Below are positions 43,006 through 50,462 of a stretch of DNA of 64,000 nt, one piece after another. The position numbers and the translations under genes are program-made. Positions within the stretch are counted from its first letter, which is position 1; every line of letters starts with the position of its first letter. Source of the stretch: Halopseudomonas pachastrellae (lineage in GTDB: Bacteria; Pseudomonadota; Gammaproteobacteria; Pseudomonadales; Pseudomonadaceae); assembly GCF_900114765.1 (NCBI RefSeq), contig NZ_FOUD01000011.1, forward strand, positions 62,001 through 126,000. Reading direction: 5' to 3'. The notes under the pieces were generated by a model. It searched no databases and had not been told where the DNA came from. It worked only from the letters and a program-made list of their open reading frames with translations.

Positions 43006-43515
43006 ATGAATCGCACAGTGAACGGGGTGGTCGCAGCGCTGCTGCTCGGCGCAACAACGGCCGCGGGCGCGGTAGCGGGCGAGGGCGGTCAGCCCGGCGA
43101 CGCGCAACAGGTCAGCCGCACCATCGAGATTGTCATGCACGACAACTACTTCGAACCCGAGCAGTTGAGCTTTGCCGCGGGCGAGACGGTGCGCCTGAAG
43201 GTGCGTAACGAGGGTGCGCTGGTGCACGAGTTCAACATCGGCACCGCAGCCATGCACGAGGCTCATCAGGGGCAGATGCAGATGATGGTGGAGCATGGCG
43301 TGATTCAGGGCGATCACCTCAACCATGAGCGCATGAAGATGGACATGGGCGGCGGCCACACCATGGAGCACAACCACGCCAACAGCCTGCTGCTGGAGCC
43401 GGGGCAGGAGGCGGAGCTGGTCTGGACCTTCGCCAGTGCCGACAGCCTGGAGTTCGCCTGCAACGTGCCCGGCCACTATCAGGCCGGGATGGTCGGAGGC
43501 ATTCATGTTGAATAA
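43006..43515 (+). CDS. Cupredoxin-domain copper protein
   Basis: A 169-residue periplasmic blue-copper-like protein with a signal peptide (MNRTVNGVVAALLLGATTAAG). The fold is plastocyanin-like: first His ligand in ALVHEFNIG, then the C-terminal ligand cluster with Cys, His and Met in FACNVPGHYQAGM. A Met/His-rich insertion (QGQMQMMVEHG, MKMDMGGGHTMEHNH) suggests copper storage or Cu+ handling. RBS AGGAGA is seven bases before the ATG. It overlaps copA by 11 bases. Confidence 0.88.
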   Translation: MNRTVNGVVAALLLGATTAAGAVAGEGGQPGDAQQVSRTIEIVMHDNYFEPEQLSFAAGETVRLKVRNEGALVHEFNIGTAAMHEAHQGQMQMMVEHGVIQGDHLNHERMKMDMGGGHTMEHNHANSLLLEPGQEAELVWTFASADSLEFACNVPGHYQAGMVGGIHVE

Positions 43516-45424
43516 GGGATTTGTTGCCGCCCTGGCGCTGTTGCCGCTGATCAGCTGGGCGGGTGAATACAGCCTGACCGTCGACCGGGTGACCATCGAC
43601 ACCGGCGATTTTCGCAAGCAGGGCATTGGCTATAACGGCGCCTCGCCCGGCCCGATTCTGCGCTTTCGCGAAGGCGAAGACGTCACCATCCACGTGACCA
43701 ATAATCTGGATGAGCCCACCTCGGTCCACTGGCACGGGCTGATATTGCCCTATCAAATGGATGGCGTACCTGGGCTGAGCTACCCCGGCATTGCCCCGGG
43801 CGAGACCTTCACCTATCGCTTCCCGATCAAGCAGTCTGGCACCTACTGGTTTCACAGCCATTCGGGTTTTCAGGAGCCGGACGGCGCCTACGGGGCGATT
43901 ATCATTGAGCCGGACGGGCGCGAGCCGTTTCGCTACGACCGCGAGTACGTGGTGCAGTTGACCGACAAGCACCCGCACTCGGGCGACCGCATCATGCGCA
44001 ACCTGAAAAGCTCGGCTGACTACTACAACCGCCAGCAGCAGACGGTGGGCGACTTCTGGCGCGATAGCCGCGAGCGCGGGCTGGCCGCCACGCTGAAGGA
44101 TCGGCTGATGTGGGGTGATATGCGCATGATGTCGAGCGACATCGAGGATGTGCAGGGCTTTACCGGCCTGATCAACGGCAAGGGGCCGGAGCAGAACTGG
44201 ACCGGATTATTCAAACCCGGTGAGCGGGTGCGCCTGAGGCTGATCAACTCGTCTGCCATGACCTACTTCGATGTGCGCCTGCCCGGCTTGAAGATGACCG
44301 TGGTGCAGGCCGACGGCAATAACGTGCAGCCGGTGACGGTGGATGAGTTGCGCATTGGTGTTGCCGAGACCTATGACGTCATTGTTCAGCCGAAGGAAGA
44401 CCAGGCTTACACCCTGTTCGCCGAATCCATGGGTCGCTCGGGTTTTGCCCGCGGCACCCTGGCGCCGCGTGAGGGCATGCAGGGTGAGATTCCGGCGCTG
44501 CGTCCGGCGCCGCTGCTGACCATGGCCGATATGGGCATGGCGCATGCGGGTATGGATCATGGCGATATGGCCGGAATGGATCACAGCGGCATGAACCACG
44601 GCGACATGGCCGGCATGGATCACCGCGGCACGAACCACGGTGATATGGCCGGTATGGACCACGGCAGCATGAGTCATGGCGACATGGCCGGCATGGATCA
44701 CAGCGGCATGAACCACGGCGATATGGCCGGCATGGATCACAGCGGCATGAACCACGGTGATATGGCCGGTATGGACCACGGCAGCATGAGTCATGGCGAC
44801 ATGGCCGGCATGGATCACAGCGGCATGAACCACGGCGATATGGCCGGCATGGATCACAGCGGCATGGACCACGGTGATATGGCCGGTATGGATCACGGCA
44901 ACATGAACCATGGCGAGGCCGCAGCACTGCCCGCTGATCCCTTCTACGCCGAGGGCAGCGGGTTGATTCCCCAGGCCTATAACGACGGTCGCTTCCTGTC
45001 CTATGCTGACCTGCGCGCCCAAAAGCCGTTATATGAAGATCGCGAACCCACCCGCGAGATCGAGTTACGGCTGACCGGTAATATGGAGCGCTATATCTGG
45101 TCGATCAACGGCATCAAGGAGTCGGACGCTGAACCGATTCGTCTGCAATACGGCGAGCGGGTGCGCTTCAAGTTCATCAACGAAACCATGATGACCCACC
45201 CCATGCATCTGCACGGCATGTGGTCGATCCTCGACGTGGGCGCTGACCAGTGGAACCCGGTCAAGCATGTGATCAGCGTGGCGCCCGGCACCACCGTTTA
45301 CATGGAGACCGAGGTCGACGCACCGGGCAAGTGGGCCTTCCACTGCCACTTGTCCTACCACGCGGCGGCGGGGATGTTCCGCACCGTCATTGTCGAAGGC
45401 GGCCCTGAAGGAGATGACTCATGA
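43505..45424 (+). CDS. copA: Multicopper oxidase CopA
   Basis: Periplasmic cuprous oxidase, 639 residues, which oxidises Cu+ and binds excess copper. The three-domain core carries all four copper motifs: H75-W-H77-G, H117-S-H119-S, HPMHLHGM and HCHLSYHAAAGM. Between domains 2 and 3 a long Met/His repeat (about residues 349-473) is inserted. The N terminus is a Sec-type signal (MLNKGFVAALALLPLISWAG) with no twin-arginine, unusual because most CopA proteins use Tat. Coupled to the cupredoxin gene and overlapping copB by four bases. Confidence 0.93.
   Translation: MLNKGFVAALALLPLISWAGEYSLTVDRVTIDTGDFRKQGIGYNGASPGPILRFREGEDVTIHVTNNLDEPTSVHWHGLILPYQMDGVPGLSYPGIAPGETFTYRFPIKQSGTYWFHSHSGFQEPDGAYGAIIIEPDGREPFRYDREYVVQLTDKHPHSGDRIMRNLKSSADYYNRQQQTVGDFWRDSRERGLAATLKDRLMWGDMRMMSSDIEDVQGFTGLINGKGPEQNWTGLFKPGERVRLRLINSSAMTYFDVRLPGLKMTVVQADGNNVQPVTVDELRIGVAETYDVIVQPKEDQAYTLFAESMGRSGFARGTLAPREGMQGEIPALRPAPLLTMADMGMAHAGMDHGDMAGMDHSGMNHGDMAGMDHRGTNHGDMAGMDHGSMSHGDMAGMDHSGMNHGDMAGMDHSGMNHGDMAGMDHGSMSHGDMAGMDHSGMNHGDMAGMDHSGMDHGDMAGMDHGNMNHGEAAALPADPFYAEGSGLIPQAYNDGRFLSYADLRAQKPLYEDREPTREIELRLTGNMERYIWSINGIKESDAEPIRLQYGERVRFKFINETMMTHPMHLHGMWSILDVGADQWNPVKHVISVAPGTTVYMETEVDAPGKWAFHCHLSYHAAAGMFRTVIVEGGPEGDDS
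44549..44923 (+). repeat. 39-base coding tandem repeat in copA
   Basis: Nine full units plus one partial unit encode GMDH-x-x-M-x-HGDMA (13 residues each). Units fall into types SGMN, GSMS and close variants, in a repeating three-unit pattern, so there is also a 117-base higher-order period. DNA identity between units is high, consistent with recent expansion. The repeat supplies some 30 methionines and 30 histidines for copper binding. Confidence 0.92.
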
Positions 45425-46140
45425 AGCGCCTGATGATCCCGTTGCTGCTGATGGCTTCGGCGTCGGCAGCAGCCGAGCAGATGCGTCACTCCATGCACCA
45501 CGGCTATTTCTATGGCCTGGAGGCCGACGCGCTGGAATACCGTTTTGGCGACAGCGGCGAGGAGCTTGGATACTGGAGCACCGAAGCCTGGTGGGGCACC
45601 GATGAGTTGAAAGCGCTTTGGCTGAGCGAGGCCGAATACAGCTTTGATCACGACAGTTGGGAGACGCTGGACAACCGTCTCGCGCTGCAAACCCCGGTCA
45701 GCGACTTTATCGATCTGCGCGGCGGCCTGCGCTTTGATACCCCAGACGGTGAGAACCGGCAGTACGCATTTGTCGGCCTGAATGGTCTGCTGCCCTACTG
45801 GCTGGAGATGGATAGTAACCTCTACGTGAACGAGTACGGCGATGTGTCGCTGGATCTCGCGCTGGAGTACGAACTGCTGTTGACCAATCGCCTGCATCTG
45901 ACCCCCGAGCTGGAGCTGGATGCGGCGTTGTCCGACGACGAAGCGGTGGGCGTCGGCCGCGGTCTCAGCGGCATGGAGGCGGGGTTGCGGCTGAGCTACG
46001 ACCTAGTTGATCGCTCCATCGTGCCCTACGTTGGCGTGCACTACGAGCGGGCTTTTGGTCGCACCGCAGACTTTGCCGCAGACGAGGGCGAGGATCGAGA
46101 CGGCTGGTTTGCTGTTACAGGTGTGCGGCTGATGTTCTAG
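45421..46140 (+). CDS. copB: Copper resistance outer-membrane protein CopB
   Basis: A 239-residue outer-membrane beta-barrel with signal peptide (MKRLMIPLLLMASASAAA) and a short Met/His stretch (EQMRHSMHHGYFYG). The barrel has the alternating pattern of CopB (EYRFGD, AEYSFDHDSWETLDNRLALQ cut for length, YERAFG) and ends in Phe. It is shorter than CopB versions that carry a long His-rich N-terminal region; here that metal-binding load sits in CopA instead. ATGA overlap with copA. Confidence 0.9.
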   Translation: MKRLMIPLLLMASASAAAEQMRHSMHHGYFYGLEADALEYRFGDSGEELGYWSTEAWWGTDELKALWLSEAEYSFDHDSWETLDNRLALQTPVSDFIDLRGGLRFDTPDGENRQYAFVGLNGLLPYWLEMDSNLYVNEYGDVSLDLALEYELLLTNRLHLTPELELDAALSDDEAVGVGRGLSGMEAGLRLSYDLVDRSIVPYVGVHYERAFGRTADFAADEGEDRDGWFAVTGVRLMF

Positions 46141-46279
46141 CCGCCAGTGCTGCGTTGCCGGTTGGAACCTCGTCGCCGGTCGGGCGGTCGCAAGGACATG
46201 GCGCCAGTGTTACCCGCCGCAGTGGCGAAAGGCGCCGGGGCTGCGGCAACGACGCAAACCAGACAGCAGGAGTGACCCG

Positions 46280-47020
46280 ATGACGGATCAACCGCGCGAC
46301 GCGACACTCTACCGTATGGTGATGAAAAACCACCTCTGCCCCTTTGGGCTGAAGTCCCTCGATCTGCTCAAACGCGAGGGTTTCACGGTGGACGACCGGC
46401 ATTTGACCAGCCGCGAGGAAACCGACGCATTTCAGCGCGAATACAACGTGGACACCACGCCGCAGACCTTTATCGACGGCCAGCGCATCGGCGGCTACGA
46501 CGAGCTGCGGCGGTACTTTGGCAAGTCGGTCAAGGAACCGGATGAGGTGACCTATCAGCCAGTTATCGCGGTTTTCGCCTGCACCGCGTTGATGGCGCTG
46601 GCGGCCAGCTGGGCCGCCTTGGGCACGGTATTTACCGTGCGCACGCTGGAGTGGTTTGTCGCTATCTCGATGTGTGTGCTGGCGATTCTCAAGCTGCGTG
46701 ACCTGGAAAGCTTTTCCAACATGTTTCTTGGCTACGACCTGCTGGCGCAGCGTTGGGTGCGCTATGCCTATCTCTATCCCTTTGGCGAGGCTTTGGCCGG
46801 CATTCTCATGATTGCTGACGCACTGCTGTGGCTGGCTATTCCGGTCGCGCTGCTGATCGGGGTCATCGGCGCAGTCTCCGTTTTCAAGGCAGTGTATGTC
46901 GACCGGCGCGAGCTGAAATGCGCCTGCGTCGGGGGCGACAGCAACGTACCGCTGGGTTTCATTTCGCTGACCGAGAATCTGATGATGGTCGGTATGGCTG
47001 CCTGGATGCTGATCAAGTAG
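46280..47020 (+). CDS. Glutaredoxin-MauE/DoxX-like membrane fusion protein
   Basis: A 246-residue fusion. Residues 1-82 are a glutaredoxin domain with a single-Cys active site (LCPFGLKSL, CPFG in place of CPYC) and the cis-Pro/GG block (TTPQTFIDGQRIGGYDEL). Residues about 95-245 form four membrane helices of the MauE/DoxX type, with a Cys pair in a loop (LKCACVGG). This suggests electron transfer of thiols across the inner membrane. It follows copB by 139 bases in the same direction, so a copper-stress thiol-repair role is inferred. Confidence 0.8.
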   Translation: MTDQPRDATLYRMVMKNHLCPFGLKSLDLLKREGFTVDDRHLTSREETDAFQREYNVDTTPQTFIDGQRIGGYDELRRYFGKSVKEPDEVTYQPVIAVFACTALMALAASWAALGTVFTVRTLEWFVAISMCVLAILKLRDLESFSNMFLGYDLLAQRWVRYAYLYPFGEALAGILMIADALLWLAIPVALLIGVIGAVSVFKAVYVDRRELKCACVGGDSNVPLGFISLTENLMMVGMAAWMLIK

Positions 47021-47082
47021 CGCCAGGCAGATAGACAGACACGCAGACCCGCGCAGTGCAAACGGCGGCAACAGGAGGCTAG

Positions 47083-47544
47083 ATGAAAGCAGAAACCTAC
47101 CGTGATTTGATCGAGTGGACACAGCAACTGCACGGCCAGTTGGCCAGCCGCCTGGAGGCTGGGGCAGCTGACAGCCAGACCGGTGAGCGCATGAGTGCGC
47201 TGCTGCGGTATTTGGCCGAGCACGAGCGCCGCATGCAGCAGATGGTGCTGCGCTTTGAGCAGCAGGCCGATATCAAGGTGCTGGACAGCTGGGTCTACGA
47301 CCACTTCACCGACAACCCGCGCATGCGCACGCTGGACGCAGGCCAGAGCTTCGCCGGGCTGGATCACGACGCCCTTTGCGCGCTGGTGTTTGACCTGCAC
47401 AACGACGCGCTGGACCTGTATCGTTATCTGCAGGGCCGGGCAGAGACGGCGGGTGGGCGTGAGCTGATGCAGGACCTGCTGGCAATGGAAAAGCACGAAA
47501 CCTTGCGCCTGGCCGAGCAGGCCCAGCGAGCTCAGGACCTGTAA
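47083..47544 (+). CDS. Hypothetical helical protein, possibly ferritin-like
   Basis: A 153-residue soluble four-helix-type protein without signal peptide. Helices carry Glu/His pairs in spacing used by di-iron ferritin-like folds: YLAEHERRMQQM in one helix, DLHNDALDLY in another and AMEKHETLRLAEQ in the last. I recognise no named family, and the metal-site reading is inference. It sits between the Grx-MauE gene and YjbQ in the same direction, so it may be part of the copper/oxidative-stress transcript. Confidence 0.65.
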   Translation: MKAETYRDLIEWTQQLHGQLASRLEAGAADSQTGERMSALLRYLAEHERRMQQMVLRFEQQADIKVLDSWVYDHFTDNPRMRTLDAGQSFAGLDHDALCALVFDLHNDALDLYRYLQGRAETAGGRELMQDLLAMEKHETLRLAEQAQRAQDL

Positions 47545-47572
47545 AATCCGTCACACATAAGGTGAAAGCAGC

Positions 47573-47998
47573 ATGTGGTTGCAGAAAGAGATTCGGCTCA
47601 AGCCCCGCGCGCGGGGCTTTCACCTGATTGATGACGAGATTCTGCGCGCGCTGCCAGAGCTGACGGACGTACGCGTTGGCCTGCTGCATCTGTGGCTGCA
47701 ACACACCTCGGCCTCGCTGACCGTCAACGAGAACGCCGACCCGCTGGTGCGCGGTGACTTCGAGGCATTCTTTCGCCGCGCGGTGCCGGACGACGCACCC
47801 TATTTCAAGCACACCTATGAAGGCCCGGACGACATGACCGCGCACATCAAGTCGAGCCTGCTCGGTGTGCAACTGACGCTGCCGGTGACCGCTGGCAGAC
47901 TCGCCGTTGGCACCTGGCAAGGCCTCTATCTCGGGGAGCACAGGGAGCACGCGGGCAGCCGCCGGGTGCTGGCGACGCTGCAGGGGCAGTGCGACTGA
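47573..47998 (+). CDS. YjbQ-family protein
   Basis: A 141-residue protein of the YjbQ/UPF0047 family (secondary thiamine-phosphate synthase activity reported for E. coli YjbQ). Signature blocks are present: [34 protein letters not shown] and the C-terminal [12 protein letters not shown]. The conserved His and Glu of the active pocket (HTSASL, GEHR) are intact. It follows the helical hypothetical gene by 28 bases. A GGGGC-GTTT-GCCCC hairpin lies just after it (48013-48026). Confidence 0.87.
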   Translation: MWLQKEIRLKPRARGFHLIDDEILRALPELTDVRVGLLHLWLQHTSASLTVNENADPLVRGDFEAFFRRAVPDDAPYFKHTYEGPDDMTAHIKSSLLGVQLTLPVTAGRLAVGTWQGLYLGEHREHAGSRRVLATLQGQCD

Positions 47999-48136
47999 AG
48001 CGGGTGCATCCCGGGGCGTTTGCCCCAAATCAGGGCGAAAATGGAGCAGCCCGAGGCGAAAAATAGCCTGGTAGCAACGTCTGCATCGCCCGCAACTGGC
48101 TGAAAAACAGCCCATTTCCGATATTCATCGAAAAGC

Positions 48137-48152
48137 TGGCACCAAGCGTGCA
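48137..48152 (+). promoter_or_regulatory. Sigma-54 promoter upstream of the riboswitch operon
   Basis: TGGCACCAAGCGTGCA has the full -24 element TGGCAC and the -12 GC (48150-48151), with exactly ten bases between the GG and the GC. It predicts transcription start near 48163, about 55 bases ahead of the riboswitch. The only departure from consensus is G for T before the TGC. No clear NtrC dyad was seen in the 140 bases upstream, so the activator is not identified. The 376-base gene-free stretch 47999-48374 is explained by this promoter and the riboswitch. Confidence 0.75.
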
Positions 48153-48215
48153 TTAAGTCTCAGTGAAACGGGATGAGTCGTCATTGACTCATGACGCATC
48201 ACACATTGGAGTGGT

Positions 48216-48325
48216 ACTCAGGCGAACTAGGGTTCCGGCTTGCGCAGCAAGTGTCTGGTCCGAGAGTTTTCCGGCTCTCAAGGAATGAGGGCTACACGGC
48301 GGGATAAAAGCCCGGGAGACCGTCA
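48216..48325 (+). promoter_or_regulatory. Guanidine-I (ykkC class) riboswitch
   Basis: Three hallmark sequences occur in the right order and spacing: CTAGGGTTCCG (48227-48237), CTGGTCCGAGAG (48255-48266), and ACACGGCGGGATAAAAG with CCCGGGAGA (48294-48319). This is the ykkC consensus, and the ACACGG...CCCGGGAGA block is typical of subtype 1, which binds guanidinium. It sits in the leader 50 bases before the first gene of the ABC-transporter operon. The switching mechanism is not clear by eye: no obvious U-tract terminator follows, so control of translation or a non-canonical terminator is possible. Confidence 0.92.
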
Positions 48326-48374
48326 TGACGACGTTGTCCCCGTGCGCCTTTCTCACTGTGTAGGAGTTGTACCC

Positions 48375-49382
48375 ATGACCGCCCCACGCTTCAGCTTTGT
48401 CCGCAAGTCCCTGGCCGGCATCAGTCTGGCTGCCGCTGCCGTACTGTCTCCCGTTGCCGCTCAGGCTGCTGACTCCATGACCATCGGTACCGTTGTCTGG
48501 GCCGGTTACGGCCCGTTCTACGTCGCCGACAAGCTCGACCTGTACGACCAGTTTGGTCTGGATGTCGAACTGCAGTTCTTCAATGACCCGGCACTGCTGC
48601 CCTCTGCCATGGCCGGTAACGCGGTGGACGGTGCCATGCTCACGTACGATCAGGTGGTCGGCTCGGTGGCCAAGGGGCTGCCGCACCGCGTGGTGATGCC
48701 GATCGACTTCTCCTACGGCGGCGACGCTATCGTTGCCGAGAAATCCATTACCTCTGTTGCCGATTTCAAGGGCCAGCAGGTGGGCTTCAATCCGCTGTCG
48801 CCGTCTGACTTCTTGCTGGCTTACGCGCTGCAGATCAACGGCATGGGTGAGAGCGACATCGAGTCGGTCAACATGACGCCTGAGGGCATTCCCAGCGCCA
48901 TGGCCTCCGGCAGCCTGCCGATAGGCGTGACCTACGAGCCAAACGTCTCGCAGATCCTCGCCATGGGCGGTGGCGACAAATTCCACGTGGTGTACTCCTC
49001 CAAGGACGCACCGGGCCTGATCACCGACGTGCTGGCCTTCAGCGAAGACCAGATCAAAGAAAACCCGGAAGCCATCACCGCGATGATCAAGGGCTATCAG
49101 GCCGGTCTGGAATACATGCAGGCGCACCCGGAAGAAAGCGCCGAGATCATCGGCAAGGTGCTGGGCGTGAGCGGTGCCGAGGCGCTGGAGCAAATGGAAG
49201 GCGTCTACAACATCCCGCTGTCCGAGATGGGCCAGAACTTTGTTGAGTCCAGCGAAACCACGTCGTTCTATGGCAGCGGTGCGGTGATTGCCAATCTGTT
49301 GCTGAAGAACAAGCAGATCCCGGCGATCCCGGATTTTGCCGACACCTTCGATGCCAGCTTCGTCAGCGAACTGACCAAGTAA
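48375..49382 (+). CDS. NMT1/SsuA-type ABC transporter substrate-binding protein
   Basis: A 335-residue periplasmic binding protein with signal peptide (SFVRKSLAGISLAAAAVLS, cleaved after AAQAA). The fold belongs to the nitrate/sulfonate/taurine/thiamine-precursor group: IGTVVWAGYGPFYVADKLDLYD... (shortened) at the N terminus, then DGAMLTYDQVVG and KGQQVGFNPLSPSD. It should select the substrate for the permease and ATPase coded at the far end of the operon. GGAG lies eight bases before the ATG. Regulated by the riboswitch immediately upstream. Confidence 0.92.
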   Translation: MTAPRFSFVRKSLAGISLAAAAVLSPVAAQAADSMTIGTVVWAGYGPFYVADKLDLYDQFGLDVELQFFNDPALLPSAMAGNAVDGAMLTYDQVVGSVAKGLPHRVVMPIDFSYGGDAIVAEKSITSVADFKGQQVGFNPLSPSDFLLAYALQINGMGESDIESVNMTPEGIPSAMASGSLPIGVTYEPNVSQILAMGGGDKFHVVYSSKDAPGLITDVLAFSEDQIKENPEAITAMIKGYQAGLEYMQAHPEESAEIIGKVLGVSGAEALEQMEGVYNIPLSEMGQNFVESSETTSFYGSGAVIANLLLKNKQIPAIPDFADTFDASFVSELTK

Positions 49383-49388
49383 GACCAC

Positions 49389-49411
49389 GGGCAGGCGCGT
49401 TGCGCCTGCCC
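49389..49411 (+). terminator. Intercistronic hairpin after the binding-protein gene
   Basis: Ten-base perfect arms GGGCAGGCGC and GCGCCTGCCC with a GTT loop, six bases after the stop. No T run follows. Such structures often stabilise the mRNA of an abundant binding protein or reduce read-through to the genes behind it. Confidence 0.5.
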
Positions 49412-49434
49412 TGATCCGGACTTGCGGAGGAATC

Positions 49435-50460
49435 ATGTCCACGTCCAAACCACTTTACCGTTACGCCGATGGCCGGGTCTGGAACAGTCTGGCGATTGGT
49501 TACAGCGTTGGCGGCTACCTGATTGGTCTCGGCCTGCTGCTGACCCCGTTCTGGCTGGCCAAGCTGGGCGGGCTGCTGTTGCTGGCGCACGCGATGATCA
49601 TCGGCGCCTACCTGATTCACGAATTTGCCCATGGCACCATTTTCAGCAAGCCTGCGCACAACGCGCTGGCCGGTGAGGTGTTCAGCTGGATGACCGGCGG
49701 CTGCTACGCCGACTTTCAGGACCTGCGCCGCAAGCACATGCGCCATCACGTCGACCGTGCCGACGTCATCACCTTCGACAGCAAGGTGTTTATCAACAGC
49801 CTGCCGAGCTGGGTACGCAAACTGATTCTGGCCCTTGAGTGGGCGTATATCCCGGCGGTCGAGCTGATCATGCACTTCTACGTGGTGCTGCTGCCGTTTA
49901 TCAGCAAGAGCGAGAAACACCGTGCCCGTCGCGGCAAGGTGCTGACCGTGCTGTTGATTCGCGCTGCCCTGTTTGCCGTACTCGGCTGGCTGTCGTTCAG
50001 CGCGCTGGTGCTCTACTGCGTTGCCTGGCTGATCATGGTCACCGTGCTGCGCTTTGCCGATGCCTATCAGCACACCTACGACGCCTTCGCCGTGCTGGAG
50101 GAAGACGGCAAGATCCCGGCCGACAAGCTGCGTGACCGCGCTTATGAGCAGCTCAACACTTTCAGCAATGTGGTGTCGCTGCGCTGGCCGTCGCTCAACC
50201 TGCTGCTGCTCAACTTTGCCTATCACAACGCCCATCACGAAAAGCCGGTGGCGCCCTGGTATCGCCTGCCCAAGTTGCACGAAGAACTGTACGGCGATGC
50301 CTACCGTCAGGTGGTGCCGATGAGTGAACTGCTCAGCAGCTTCCACCGTCATCGCGTGCGCCGGGTACTGAGCGATGACTACGGCGTGTTCGTCGATGGC
50401 CCCAAACGTGCCGAGAACTTCTACGGCGCGGTGGGCGTGTCCTTCCTGACGGCGGTGTGA
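49435..50460 (+). CDS. Fatty-acid-desaturase-type membrane di-iron oxygenase
   Basis: A 341-residue integral membrane protein with about four to six helices and the three histidine boxes of the desaturase/hydroxylase superfamily: H62-EFA-H66, H101-MR-H104-H105, and H264-NA-H267-H268; H213 may be the extra ligand. These bind two irons for O2 activation. The N terminus (LYRYADGRVWNSLAIGY) is unlike fatty-acid desaturases. Its place in a guanidine-riboswitch operon suggests it hydroxylates an alkyl group of an imported guanidine; substrate is inference. RBS GGAGGAA. No ferredoxin is coded nearby. Confidence 0.87.
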   Translation: MSTSKPLYRYADGRVWNSLAIGYSVGGYLIGLGLLLTPFWLAKLGGLLLLAHAMIIGAYLIHEFAHGTIFSKPAHNALAGEVFSWMTGGCYADFQDLRRKHMRHHVDRADVITFDSKVFINSLPSWVRKLILALEWAYIPAVELIMHFYVVLLPFISKSEKHRARRGKVLTVLLIRAALFAVLGWLSFSALVLYCVAWLIMVTVLRFADAYQHTYDAFAVLEEDGKIPADKLRDRAYEQLNTFSNVVSLRWPSLNLLLLNFAYHNAHHEKPVAPWYRLPKLHEELYGDAYRQVVPMSELLSSFHRHRVRRVLSDDYGVFVDGPKRAENFYGAVGVSFLTAV

Positions 50461-50462
50461 GC

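Noticed and set aside
44549-44923. Possible CRISPR-like array
   Set aside because: The 39-base periodicity has no unique spacers and stays in frame as a protein repeat. No cas genes are present, and no CRISPR array was found elsewhere in the window.
44207-45022. Antisense frame with a His/Val/Ile-rich repeat opposite copA
   Set aside because: It is the reverse reading of the CopA Met/His repeat; the plus-strand gene explains it.
48013-48026. GGGGC-GTTT-GCCCC hairpin after YjbQ as a full terminator
   Set aside because: Stem is only five pairs and is followed by AAAT, not a T run, so I did not list it as a separate terminator.
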